From assembly GCA_013416795.1 (NCBI GenBank), contig RQSC01000007.1:192093-256092 (forward strand): a stretch of 64,000 bases of DNA, given 5' to 3'. Origin of the DNA: Prasinococcaceae sp. CCMP 1430. Taxonomy: Eukaryota > Prasinodermophyta > Palmophyllophyceae > Prasinococcales > Prasinococcaceae. Position 1 is the first letter of the stretch, and every line of letters begins with the position of its first letter. The position numbers and the translations under genes are program-made. Under the pieces are notes generated by a model. It was not told where the DNA came from and searched no databases. It saw nothing but the letters and a program-made list of their open reading frames with translations. Below are positions 30,746 through 39,749 of the stretch, one piece after another.

Positions 30746-31879
30746 ATGGGTGGCGAGCCGGGCGGCATAGCAGAGCCGTTGGTACACTGCAGCGCATTCC
30801 TGCGCACTGATGGCGAGCTGGACGGCGACGGGAGCGACGGCAGCGGCGAGGGGCACGTGCTCGTCTTCCTCAATAGCCCGCTGCCCCTGTGCTCGCTGCG
30901 GCTATGGCATGGAGGTGAGGGGCGCCTGGGTCGTTGCAAGGAGCGCGGTCAACGCCCGTGGCTGCTACCTTGCGAAGGCGGCGAGCTGTCTCCACTGCGC
31001 CGCCCAGTGGATCGAGCTGCGCATCGGCCCCTCTCCTCTGCGCGCGTGTTGCTGACGCGAGCTTGCCTCCGCTGCGCCGTTGCAGCGTCCACGGTGGTGT
31101 GCGCGGATGGCGGCTCCAACTGGGTGTACGACGATCTGCCTGCTCTCGCCGTCGCGTCTGGCGAGCACGCTGACGAAGCGTCCGCGCGCGAGGCGCTGCT
31201 GCCCGCGTACATAATCGGCGACCTCGACAGTGTGCGCCCCGAGGTGCGCGCGTTTTACGCGGCGCGTGGCGTGGAGGTCATCGACCGCAGCTTCGACCAG
31301 GACAGCACGGACTTCATGAAGGCGCTCGACCTCCTGCAGGGCACCCTCGGACCGCACGGTGCCGATGGCGGCTCGGCGATGCGCGGTGGAGCGCTCGCTA
31401 GCACGAGCACGCAGATCGTCGCGGTGTGCGGGTCGGGTGCTGATCGGCCCGACCATGACCTGGGGAACATGTCCACTCTCATCGAGAGGGCGGACAGGCG
31501 GATAGCGCTCGTTGGCAAGCGATGTATCACCCGCTGCCTTCCCGTGGGCCACAACTCGCTGCGCCTTGTCGCCGCCGAGGGCCCTGAGTGCGGTCTAGTG
31601 CCGCTCTGCGGCCCTTCGGCTGCGCACAGCCGCGGGCTGAAGTGGGAGCTCGACGGGCAATGCATGCGCATGGGTGGGCTCATCAGCTCGTGCAACCAGG
31701 TCACAGCGCGAGAAATCTCCGTGCATGTGGTCGACGCGCCGCTGATGTGGACGGTGTGCTTCGACGACGCCGGGATCGTGCCGTATGAGACGAAGGTCAA
31801 ATACGTGCGCGCCCGCACGGGCGGCGCGCTTGAGGGGGCCGACGTGGAGGCGCTCGATCGCAGGCTGCGCGACATGTAG
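30746..31879 (+). CDS. TPK1: Thiamine pyrophosphokinase
   Basis: Transfers pyrophosphate from ATP to thiamine to make thiamine diphosphate. Exons 30746-30914 and 31086-31879 (phase 1; donor GTGAGG, acceptor TTGCAG), 320 aa. Exon 1 carries HVLVFLNSPLPL, equivalent to the family's 'LVVLNQPL' start. Exon 2 has CADGGSNWVYDDL, IIGDLDSVRPEVRAFY, DQDSTDFMKAL and the C-terminal B1-binding domain with GLKWELDG. The intron could be read through in frame without a stop but would break the conserved junction. The ATG at 30746 is the first in frame; the ORF continues upstream only from non-ATG codons. An ATG at 30642 is in another frame. The enzyme is about 70 residues longer than human TPK1 because of its N terminus and loops. 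Confidence 0.92.
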   Translation: MGGEPGGIAEPLVHCSAFLRTDGELDGDGSDGSGEGHVLVFLNSPLPLCSLRLWHGGEGRLGRCKERGQRPWLLPCEGGELSPLRRPVDRAAHRPLSSARVLLTRACLRCAVAASTVVCADGGSNWVYDDLPALAVASGEHADEASAREALLPAYIIGDLDSVRPEVRAFYAARGVEVIDRSFDQDSTDFMKALDLLQGTLGPHGADGGSAMRGGALASTSTQIVAVCGSGADRPDHDLGNMSTLIERADRRIALVGKRCITRCLPVGHNSLRLVAAEGPECGLVPLCGPSAAHSRGLKWELDGQCMRMGGLISSCNQVTAREISVHVVDAPLMWTVCFDDAGIVPYETKVKYVRARTGGALEGADVEALDRRLRDM

Positions 31880-31947
31880 CATAAATCCCTTGTACACGAC
31901 GTTGCCACCGCATGACGTGCGTTGGGACCCGTTCTGGTCTCCATACA

Positions 31948-31956
31948 GTACCGTAC
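31948..31956. promoter_or_regulatory. GTACNGTAC palindrome, copy 3
   Basis: GTACCGTAC, in the 87-nt convergent gap after TPK. Confidence 0.4.
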
Positions 31957-31966
31957 AAACATATCA

Positions 31967-32218
31967 TTAGGCGCGATCCGGGAGCGCGCTGGTATCTATG
32001 TCATCGAGCATGGCGCGCGTGTGTCCGGCGAGCGTCATCACCTGCTCCCGCGTCGCCGCGAGCTCTCTTCGTAGCTCGGCCGCCTCGCTCTTGAGTGCCT
32101 CCGCGCCCGCCCCACCGGCTGCCTGTGCGTTCGCGTCCGCGGCGTCGCTCGCACTCACTCTCGCACACACCCCGACTTGCCGCCTAAGCTCCGCGCTCGC
32201 AGCGGCATACCGCCCCAT
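31967..32218 (-). CDS. Possible small coiled-coil protein
   Basis: An 83-codon frame starting at an in-frame ATG (32218-32216), with a helical, Glu/Arg/Ala-rich sequence (e.g. EALKSEAAELRRELAATREQ) and an acidic end. The frame stays open upstream to beyond 32470 without another ATG and includes EAVAAASGAL, a stretch encoded by 30 nt identical to part of the ABA4-like gene. Upstream exons are therefore possible. The opposite strand also has a plausible coiled-coil reading that ends at 32463, so the strand is not certain. The stop lies 87 nt from the convergent TPK stop, which fits the spacing of other gene pairs here. Confidence 0.3.
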   Translation of the reverse strand: MGRYAAASAELRRQVGVCARVSASDAADANAQAAGGAGAEALKSEAAELRRELAATREQVMTLAGHTRAMLDDIDTSALPDRA

Positions 32219-32517
32219 AGCCTCTTCGAGCGTGCTCGCTCGCTCTGCGGCCCCCTCCCCGCCGCCGCCGCCGAGGCACGCCGCCGCTGCCTCGAGCGCG
32301 CCGCTCGCCGCCGCGACAGCCTCGTGCCGCCGCGCTCGCCGCCGAGCGCGCCGCGGCCGAGCGTGCCCGCGAGCGGCCCAGAAGCGCGCACGCCGAGCTT
32401 CAGCGCGAGCGCGCCAAGCAGGAGGCGCGCGAGATGAGCGCGCTTCTGTGGGCTTGCAAGTAGCCGCACATTTCGTGTGTAGTGGACTAGGAAAGTAAGC
32501 TCTTTTACCTACTGCTG

Positions 32518-33303
32518 CTATGCAGGGGCGGCCGCTTTCCTCTTGCCGCGCGCGCGCAGCCTGACGGCAACCTCATGCACCAGGATGCCCAGTGGCCCCG
32601 CGACTGCGGCCGCAAAGACAGCGAGGCGGGTGGCGAGCGCGGGGAGGGCGCCGTTCGCGGCGGCAGCGGCGGCGGCCTCCGAGACCACATGACGCGCAGC
32701 GAACAGGTTGATGGCCAGTAGGTGCGCCCACGCGCTCGCGGCCGCCACCGCGTCCGACAACAGCGTGCCGATACCCTCCAGGGTCGGAAAGAACTGCGCC
32801 TGGCCCGTTCGGAGTCCTTCCTCCAGACTACCAGGCATGATGAGACTAGGCGACCGCACGCGCAGCAGAGGCGGCGGTGGGCGCGCACAAGGACGCGCGC
32901 GCGTGTGCGGATCGCGTGGGGGTCAGAGCGCGCTCGCAGCAGTGGTCGTGGAAGCGGCTGCGGCCGCGCGCTGGGTGCGCGAGCGCGCAGCAAACCTGAG
33001 TGTGTCTGGCGTCCAACTGAGCGCGAGCAGCACGCCGTAGACGGCGCACACTGGGAAAGTCAGCGCCGGCGACGATGCCAGCCTGCGAGCGAGAGGGCCG
33101 AGCGGCCGCGCAGCCAACACACACAGGATGGGCACCGTGTACGCGGTGACTCCAGCAAAGAGCGTGCCAGCGAGCGTCCCCACCGCGCCCTCGGCGGTGG
33201 ACCAGCCCCACACGGCCGCACCTAGCGCGCCGCTCGCCGCCGCGACAGCCTCGCCGAGCGACGCCTCGGCCGCGCGGCTCGCGGTGACGACGCCCGGCGC
33301 CAT
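32518..33303 (-). CDS. ABA4-like membrane protein (DUF4281), neoxanthin-synthesis type
   Basis: Predicted plastid membrane protein of 211 aa. Exons are complement(32996..33303) and complement(32518..32845); the intron (GTTTGC...CCTAG) splits a serine codon. The family landmark SWTPDTL sits at the end of exon 1, and exon 2 has FFPTLEGIG and SAWAHLLAINLFAARHV, close to the Arabidopsis ABA4 signature. About four hydrophobic segments are visible. ABA4 is required for neoxanthin formation from violaxanthin in plants, and the domain is also found in bacteria and animals (TMEM-type), so the exact role here is an inference. The start ATG at 33303 gives an Ala-rich N terminus that could serve as a transit peptide, though it is short. 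Confidence 0.82.
33224..33253. repeat. 30-nt exact duplicate of 32295-32324
   Basis: The same 30 nt occur in the ABA4-like coding exon and at 32295-32324, in the same orientation. Both would encode EAVAAASGAL on the minus strand. Confidence 0.6.
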
Positions 33304-33951
33304 CCCCTATTGATCACCACGCCCCCTCGCTCCCCCGCCCCCAACGCCTCCCTCCACCGAGCTCTCTCACCTCGCTCGTCAATCCTCGGTACACCGACGC
33401 TGCGCTCCCACGCTGCGATGCGCGTGCGCTCTGCTACGCCCCCGCTGGCGAGGACGCCCTACCACCGTCCGGCCAGCGCCACGGCGCGTCGGCCACGTGC
33501 GCGCAGTTGTGTTTGTATTGGGGTTTAGGGCTTACTGTAACGTGCAAGCATGTGCATGCTGTGTGCGGGGGGAGCGGGTGATGGGTGGCAGCACGAGCTG
33601 GCGGTCGCTTTTCTCCGCTCGTTCCTTCCGCTCGTGCGAGACCTCCTCAGAGCAGCGCAGCGCTCGGGCTGTTCACCCGGGAGCGAGGCTGTCGCCGAGG
33701 CGCGGGCAATTGGGCAGGGGGGGGCGGGCGTTGGGTGGCGCACCCAGCGCATTCCGGCGGAGGTGCGCGAGCTCGGCGCACGTGAACGAAAAAGCTGCTG
33801 ATGTACAAATACTTGCGGGGGAAGAGCAGCCCCACGGTGCGCGGCGGCGGAGCCGCGGGAGCGAGCGAGAAGCGCGCGTGCTATGTGTCAGGCGACCTGC
33901 CAGGTGCACCAAGCCGCACCCGCTAAGCGCGCCTCCAGCCTGCCGCGAGTT
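33304..33951. other. Intergenic region between ABA4-like and selenoprotein T genes
   Basis: Holds the ABA4-like promoter and the distal 3' flank of the selenoprotein T gene. ORFs here are low-complexity; an 83-codon plus-strand ORF at 33550-33801 has no family resemblance. A gtttagggctta telo-box-like word occurs near 33523. Confidence 0.4.
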
Positions 33952-34034
33952 GTCACGGCAAGCCCGAGACGCACAGCGGGCACGAGTGCGTTGTCTTTGC
34001 TGGCAGGGCCATCATGAGAGCACGCGCGACTCGC
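33945..34034 (-). promoter_or_regulatory. Candidate SECIS element in selenoprotein T 3' UTR
   Basis: On the minus strand about 65 nt after the TAG stop, ATGA (34015-34012) is followed by exactly 13 nt and then AAA (33998-33996), and later by GTGAC (33956-33952). These are the quartet and apical-loop features of a eukaryotic SECIS. Between quartet and AAA, TGGC and CCTG can pair with CGGG and GCCG before GTGA with a 3-nt bulge. Beyond the AAA, CGCAC pairs with GTGCG as an extra mini-stem, as in form II SECIS. Outside the quartet GCGAGT (34034-34029) pairs with ACTCGC (33950-33945), with an asymmetric loop. Pairing was worked out by hand. Confidence 0.72.
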
Positions 34035-34079
34035 CGCCACTGCAGCGCTCAACGCCAGCCCCGAGCGTCCACTCGGACG

Positions 34080-34920
34080 CTAGAGCTCCCAATCATCGTC
34101 CTCGACGGGCTCCTTGACCACGCGCTGCTGCTCGCGTTGGCGCTGCTGGTTGGCGCCCTTGCCGCTGCGCAGGCGCCCTTGCCTGCCAGCACTTCGCGCG
34201 CCGATTTCCTCCACCAGGAAGTTGAGCCGCGGCATGCGCCCGCTCTCAAGCTTCGAGAAAATTTTCTCGCCGCCATAGTATATCTCGAAGGCACCAGTGG
34301 AGAGCAGGTTCTGCTGAATGGTGTTGCCGACGAACCAGGCGCCTGTGCACGCGCCGAACTTGTTCTGCCCCATGCTCTCGAAGAACTCGGGGACGCGCAT
34401 ACCGATCGCCGGGAAGATCGAGTTGGCGAATATAGTGGCGCCAATGAAGCCCAGCTGCGTCACCTGCGCCAGGTTAGCCAACACGACATTCGACGTCGAG
34501 GGCGGGTAGTTGCTTGGCACAACCTCGACGCCAAGTTGGCGCACGACCTGGTCGCGTACTTGCACGTACGCGCCCGCCATCTGTCACGACTGGCAGAAGG
34601 AGATGTGGACCTTGCCCTCGCGGCTCGGAGCGCCATAGGGCTCGTCACTCTCCACCTTTGAAACGCAAATGGCGTCACATGGGACCGAGGGAGCAGGACG
34701 AGAGCGGGGGATGCGCGGGACACGCGTAGGCGGGGAGGGAGGTCCGGTCAGCGCAATCATGCGCTCGCCGCGCCGCGTAGCGCCGCACCGCGCCGCGTAG
34801 CGCTCCGCCGCGCAATGCAGTGCCGCAGCAGGCCGCGCCGCGTACCGTGTACGCCGAAGCGGCGGAGGCGAAGAGCGCCATCGCCAGCACCAGCGCCGCG
34901 GCACCCCTCCGCGCGCGCAT
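34080..34920 (-). CDS. SELENOT: Selenoprotein T (thioredoxin-like, ER), with in-frame TGA for Sec49
   Basis: ER redox protein of the Rdx/SelT family, 216 aa including selenocysteine. Exons are complement(34846..34920) and complement(34080..34655), phase 0. Exon 1 is a signal peptide (MRARRGAAALVLAMALFASA). Exon 2 continues with KVHISF and the redox motif C46-Q-S-U49, where U is TGA at 34586-34584. The rest of the fold follows: QNKFGACTGAWFVGN and LLSTGAFEIYYGGEKIFSKL, then a family-matching end and a charged extra tail of about 40 residues. Reading through the TGA is supported because both sides match SelT in one frame and a SECIS candidate lies downstream. Ordinary gene finders would start at the Met two codons after TGA and lose the active site. 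The 190-nt intron begins GTACGC and ends CAAAG. Confidence 0.93.
34584..34586 (-). promoter_or_regulatory. UGA selenocysteine codon (recoding site)
   Basis: TGA in the CxxU motif of selenoprotein T. The preceding Cys-Gln-Ser and following Gln-Met are in one frame with conserved SelT sequence on both sides. Confidence 0.88.
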
Positions 34921-35331
34921 CGCTGCCGCCGCCCGCCACGCCGCGCGCCGCCCGCCGTGTGTGTGCGCGCCGCCTGTGCGGCCACCAAGCGCGCGCCCCG
35001 ACCCACACGCAGCGAAACGCCGCAACACTTTTTCTTTTTCTTTTTCTTTTTTTTGGCGGCCTTTCGCCCACCCACGCGTGGCCTGGGAGACGAAGGGGCA
35101 ACCGGCGCAATTGGATGGATTCGATGGAATCCACACTTTTCTTCGAGAAATGTACGACATATGGAATCCATTTTTCACGTTTGGAATATGATGCCATGGG
35201 CGGATTCGCGAGTTCCCCAGGGCCGCTCCGCGCGCAGCGCGCAGCGGCCACGCGCGCGTGCCACTTCGCACCACGGCGCGGCCTGGGCTGCCCCCTCCTC
35301 CGACGCGGTCTTTCCCAGTGCAGGCGCAGCC
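34921..35331. other. Divergent promoter region, selenoprotein T / ubiquitin-like protein
   Basis: About 410 nt. It contains a (CTTTTT)-type tract with repeated ttttct units at 35030-35055 and an AT-richer segment at 35100-35200. It may be a bidirectional promoter. No gene was recognised. Confidence 0.4.
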
Positions 35332-36024
35332 ATGTCGGACGTCGACTGGAACAATCTGAAGAAGCTGCCCGCGGCGCTGCGCAAGGGCTACGGCGCATGG
35401 GACTGCGACAAGAACGAGCTCATTGCGCCCGAGCGCGAGGTGCGCCGCACGCGCGTGCGCCGTTGTAGACGGCTGCCCGTGCGCTGCCGGGCATGGCGCG
35501 GCGTGCGCAGGCCGGCGGTGGAGCACGCGCGCGTCCACGCCCGCGCGCCCACGCGAGGAGACGAGGGCTTCGGCCACCGACTCGAACGACTGAGCCTGAC
35601 CGTGCTTGTGCTGACACTCTCGTGCACCCACCATGCCTGCACACAGTGCTACGTCTTCGAGGAGATCCCCACCATGGACTACCCCTGGGAGGGCATGCCA
35701 ACGATTCCCCCCCACAAGGACCGCGAACACCTCACCTTCTTCACCGAGAAGGACAAGCGCTTCAGGGTGCGCGCGAACCCTGACGAGGACGTCGCCGACG
35801 TGAAGCGCCGCATGTTTGACGGCGGCATGAATGCGCGCGCCAATCCCGGCACGCACTTCGAGACCATCGACGACGTTGTGCTGTGGTATGCTGGCCAGAC
35901 CATGCGCGACGGCCACAAGTTCTCCGAGTACCGCGTGCCGCCCGGCTGTCAGGCCATCATGGCCAAACACAAGAAGTGGATGGACCTCAAGAAGCCGCCG
36001 CCGGATGACGACTACTGGCTTTGA
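35332..36024 (+). CDS. Ubiquitin-like-domain protein of unknown function
   Basis: 161 aa; exons 35332-35439 and 35647-36024, phase 0 (GTGCGC...CACAG). The N-terminal part is small and Trp/Leu-rich (MSDVDWNNLKKLP, GYGAWDCDKNE). From about residue 65 on, the sequence has the order of a ubiquitin fold: a strand with KRFRVRANPDEDVADVKRRM, then VVLWYAGQTMRDGHKFSEY, which lines up with ubiquitin's 'LIFAGKQLEDGRTLSDY', then QAIMA. There is no C-terminal Gly-Gly, so it should not be conjugated. The end is KKPPPDDDYWL. I do not recognise the family. The intron of 207 nt is stop-free and in frame. It is divergent from selenoprotein T and in tandem with the KIFBP gene. Confidence 0.72.
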   Translation: MSDVDWNNLKKLPAALRKGYGAWDCDKNELIAPEREVRRTRVRRCRRLPVRCRAWRGVRRPAVEHARVHARAPTRGDEGFGHRLERLSLTVLVLTLSCTHHACTQCYVFEEIPTMDYPWEGMPTIPPHKDREHLTFFTEKDKRFRVRANPDEDVADVKRRMFDGGMNARANPGTHFETIDDVVLWYAGQTMRDGHKFSEYRVPPGCQAIMAKHKKWMDLKKPPPDDDYWL

Positions 36025-36060
36025 GCGAAGCGCGCGCCTCCGTCACGCACCATCCAGATT

Positions 36061-36065
36061 TGTAA
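36061..36065 (+). terminator. TGTAA polyadenylation signal, ubiquitin-like gene
   Basis: TGTAA 37 nt after the stop codon, followed by ATTAGGGG. Confidence 0.5.
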
Positions 36066-36283
36066 ATTAGGGGCAAGGATTCAGGGTTTGAAAATACAGG
36101 AGGAAACGAGTGCAAAGCGCCTCGGAGCAGCCGCCGCGCTGCGACAGCGCATCGCTCACCTCGCGCCCCTCTTGGGCTAGAGGGCTGCGCTGCTGCGCCA
36201 TTCCTCGCGGCCCCGTGAGGGGCGCGACCCGAGGCAATCGTGGGCGCGTAGGGCGCGCGGGGCGCCTCCTGCCGCCCGCTGCG

Positions 36284-38210
36284 ATGGCGGCAGCCGCGCG
36301 CGCTCTGCGAGAGTTCGTTGGCGGCGATCTCGCCGCAGCAAACGACGAGGCGACCAATCTGTGCGCTATCGAGGACCCAGTGGAGACGCCCTTCAAATCC
36401 AAGTACGCGGCGATCAACGTGCTCTGTGCCGCGCGAAAGCAGCTCGCAGGGCTGCTCGACGCCCACGAGCGCGAGCGAGCGAGCGCCGGCAGTGGCGCTG
36501 CCGGCGGTGACAGCGCCGCCGCAGAGGACGCGCTCTGTGCGCTCGACGTGCGCCTGGGGGGCATACACATCGACGTTGAGGCGCCGCACGACGCGCAGGG
36601 CTGCCTCGAGCGGGCACTCGCTCACGTGACCGATGGTGGGAAGGCTCGCGTGAGGCAGCGGCTGCGCGCGACGGCGCACGACCTTTACAATCAGCTTGGC
36701 GTGCTCTGGACAAATCGAGGCGAGCACGAGCGCGCTGGGGCATACCTCGAGGAGGCCGCCGAGATCTACGCCAGCTTCGGCGCATTCGCAACCGCTGCTT
36801 CCCCGCTGGAACCGACGCGCGACTGTGAGGCGTACGCAGGCGAGACTGCCGAGCGACTTTATGCGCACACCGCGTTCTACCTGGCGCAGAGCTACGGAGT
36901 CCTCGGCCGCGATGAGGAGGCGGCAGCGATGTGTGGGGAGACGCTCACTCGGCAGCTCACTGCCGCGGCGGCCGGCGCGACAGTCAATGCGGCAGCCGCC
37001 GACTATGGGCAGCAGCTCGCTGGCCTAAACTTTGCGGACTGGGTCGGCAACACGGCGCAGCTCTCCGGCGCGTTCGTGGGCCTTGGTGATATGGTGGCCG
37101 CGGAGCACTGCGTGCTAGCGGCCGAGGCTGTCTGGGCGTTGCGCCCCGGAGGCGCGTCAGGCGGTGAGAGTGATGGTGTGCGCGAGCGCGAGCTGGGTGC
37201 TAACATCGCGCTCTGTCGCGGAAAGTTACACGCCGCGCGCCTGGAGAAGGCCGTACAGCAGCGGCAATCGCGGCAATTCGGTCGCTCGGATGGCGAAGAG
37301 GAAGACGAGGCCAGGAGGACGGGGAAGAGGCGGCTGCCACTGGGCGGTGTGCGTGGCATCACCCTTCCCGAGCCGCACCTGCGCCCTGTGGGGGCCATCA
37401 CGCAGGGAGGATGGCTGGACGCATGCGCTGAATTCCGCGACGCACAGCGCGCCTTCTGCGTGGCTATGGAATTCTACGTGCTCGACGGCTACGTCACCGA
37501 CCACGTGAACGTGCTGCGTGCGCTTTCGGCCGCGCACGGCACGCTCGCGGGCTTCCTGCTGGTGCCAGCGAAATCCGACGGTCTGGGGAAAGCGGAGGGC
37601 GCCAAATACTGCAAAGTGCAGCGCAGAAGGGCTAAGCTGCTCGAGGGTGTCGTGGATGAGCTCAACCCGAGCCACTTTGCGGCCATTTGGCAGGAAATGC
37701 ACTTCGAGCTCGGTGAGGTGGCGTCGTCGATGGTGGACGCCAAGCAGGCAGTGGGGCACCGGTACTGCTCCGTGGCGCGCTGTGCGACGAGGGCCGAGAA
37801 GCACTTCAAGCGCTTTCTAGACGGCTTCCGCGTCCCTATGCCGGATGGCGACATGCCAACCAGGATAGACAACGAGGAGGCGGAGCAGACGTACCTCACT
37901 GGCAGGTTCACACTCGCTAGGCTGCTACAGAAGGCGCACAGGTGCGCTGCACGTGTCACGCGCGCCAGTGCGCGCGCGAGTCACTACACACGCTGACTGC
38001 ACGAGCTCAATGCGCGCCTGCTCGCGCACTAGGTCCGGCAAGGACGGCTCGGGCATCGAACCTCTGGTGAAGAGCCTGCGCGAGCACGAGGGCATCATCG
38101 ACTACCTCGAGAGGAATGATCTGGCTGACAGCGAAACGCACGCGCCCATGCTCGAGGCCGCGCGCGAGTTCGCTGAGCTCCTGCCGTCCAAGATACGCAT
38201 GTCGCAGTAG
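36284..38210 (+). CDS. KIFBP: KIF-binding protein (KIFBP/KBP) homologue
   Basis: Helical TPR-like protein that in animals binds the motor domains of some kinesins and blocks microtubule binding. 611 aa, exons 36284-37941 and 38033-38210; the junction splits an Arg codon (AG|G). Family matches include LYNQLGVLWTNRGEHERAGAYLEEA-type TPR repeats, FYVLDGYVTDHVNVLRALSAAH in the middle, and the C-terminal exon EHEGIIDYLERND with LLPSKI, which corresponds to KBP's end. The intron (37942-38032) is 91 nt. A functional link with the kinesin-9 gene of this window is only a guess. The gene converges on the FBPase-like gene (166 nt). Confidence 0.87.
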
Positions 38211-38376
38211 GAAGTCCTAGGAACAGCCTCTTGGTGGCCTGAGCGGTGCCGCCGCGGGCGCGCGAGCGAGCGCACGGCTTTCCCTGCTGCGGCGAAGGTT
38301 GAAGCAACCACCCTTGCAATCACGCAAACATGCGCAGCGATGCTGTCGGGTGAATATGTTACACAGGCACTCGCGC

Positions 38377-39456
38377 TCAGAATGCATACGACTTCGTGCC
38401 GTGCTGACGGACGTCTCCGTACGTCTCGAGCTCCGCGATGTCTTCGCGAGAGCCGATGAAGAGTGGCGCGCGCTCGTGGAGCTGCGATGGTTGCATGTCT
38501 AGCACCTGACCTTCGCGCGTGCCGTCGGTGGCAGCTCCACCCGCGCGCTCGGCAACAAGCGCTAGCGGCGCGAGCTCGTACACGACCCGCAAGTGATAGC
38601 GCGGGTTGCCGCACCATCCGCCCTGCTGTAATGTTCGATGGAAGTCGGCGACGAGGCTACACACGTACCGCTGTGAGTACTGCTTGCCGCTCTCGCTTTC
38701 ACCATTCCTTACAGCGTCGATGTACGCTCGCAGCTCGTCCGGCCAATCGTTGTACCTCGCATCATTGAGGGAGTAGATGGCGCCTCGCGCGGGCACGTGC
38801 ACGCCGGTTTGCGAGCGCAGGAACCTGCCGGACGCGCGGTCCAGTGTGTAGAAATCTGCGCGCTCGGTGCCCGGCGGGGCGAGGCAGAGGGTGGTTTGAA
38901 CGCTGTACAAGGCGTATCCGGCCAGAACCTGCTCGCGGCCGGCGCGTAGCGCCTGTGCCTCCACACACTCGTCTGCGAGGTCCTGCCTGGAGCGGTAGAC
39001 GCCGAAGATAGTGCCGACGGGAATGTTGACATCGACGTTCCTGCTTCCATCCAACGGGTCGAAGACGACTACGTACGGCGCCCCCGGTGTCACAACCCGC
39101 GCCTCCTCCTCCTCCTCACTCGCAAGCACGCGAACAAGGCCTGACTCAGCGAGCCGAGCGCTGAACAATTCGTTCGCGACGACGTCGAGCGCCTTCTGGG
39201 CGTCGCCACTAGCGTTGGCCCCGCCGGCCAGACCGCCAATGCCGCGAAGCGGCGCAGCCTCCAGCGCCGCACCAATCTCCGAGCACGCGCCCGCGATGGC
39301 CTCGACCAGCAACGCGAGCTCCCCCGCGTCAGCCAGCCCCGCGGCGTCGGCGTCGGCGCGCACCGTGGCGGGTGCGTGTCGCAGGTGGACACCTCGGGCG
39401 CCGTGGTGGCCATGTCGCAAGAGGGATCGCACGCCCGGGGGCGCGCCCGGGAGCAT
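38377..39456 (-). CDS. Fructose-1,6-bisphosphatase-family enzyme
   Basis: Sugar-phosphate phosphatase of the FBPase/SBPase family, about 359 aa from the ATG at 39456. The frame is open upstream to at least 39603 without ATG. Conserved metal-site residues are present: an acidic ASEEEEE loop (equivalent to SEED), FDPLDGSRNVDVNIPVGTIFGVY, and the C-terminal RVVYELAPLALVAERAGG where a Glu ligand sits. The middle (GAIYSLNDARYNDWP, YSQRYVCSLVADFHRTL) is FBPase-like. The phrase 'APLALVAERAGGAATDG' is closer to SBPase, so the preferred substrate is not settled. The usual DGSSN is DGSRN. No plant-type redox cysteine loop is seen. The divergent PH gene starts about 290 nt away. Confidence 0.86.
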   Translation of the reverse strand: MLPGAPPGVRSLLRHGHHGARGVHLRHAPATVRADADAAGLADAGELALLVEAIAGACSEIGAALEAAPLRGIGGLAGGANASGDAQKALDVVANELFSARLAESGLVRVLASEEEEEARVVTPGAPYVVVFDPLDGSRNVDVNIPVGTIFGVYRSRQDLADECVEAQALRAGREQVLAGYALYSVQTTLCLAPPGTERADFYTLDRASGRFLRSQTGVHVPARGAIYSLNDARYNDWPDELRAYIDAVRNGESESGKQYSQRYVCSLVADFHRTLQQGGWCGNPRYHLRVVYELAPLALVAERAGGAATDGTREGQVLDMQPSQLHERAPLFIGSREDIAELETYGDVRQHGTKSYAF

Positions 39457-39749
39457 GCGCGCGTGCGTGGGCGTCCCGCGGTGCACGGCCACGCCGCGCC
39501 CGCCCGCCGGGCCGTGGCCTGCATCGCTCACGAGTGCGGAGGGGAGCGGGAGGAGCGCGCGCCAACACTCGCGAGAGTGGCGGCGCGCTGTGGGTCGGCG
39601 CACCCACTGGCATGTGTTTTTCTCTTCTCATCACACTTGTCCTCCATGGTAGGTACACAGGGCGAAAAGGAAAAGAAGAGCGCGTGCCACTCGGCGCGCG
39701 CGCGCGCGCCCGCGCGCACGCCGCCGCGTCGCGGCCCCCCGGCTCGGCG

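Noticed and set aside
32320-32463. Plus-strand coiled-coil-like frame ending ALLWACK
   Set aside because: Attractive composition and a possible splice acceptor at 32319, but no start or upstream exon; overlaps the minus-strand frame. Kept only as an alternative in that entry.
34080-34580. Selenoprotein T as a 166-aa protein starting after the TGA
   Set aside because: Would remove the CxxU active site and signal peptide while leaving conserved sequence untranslated upstream.
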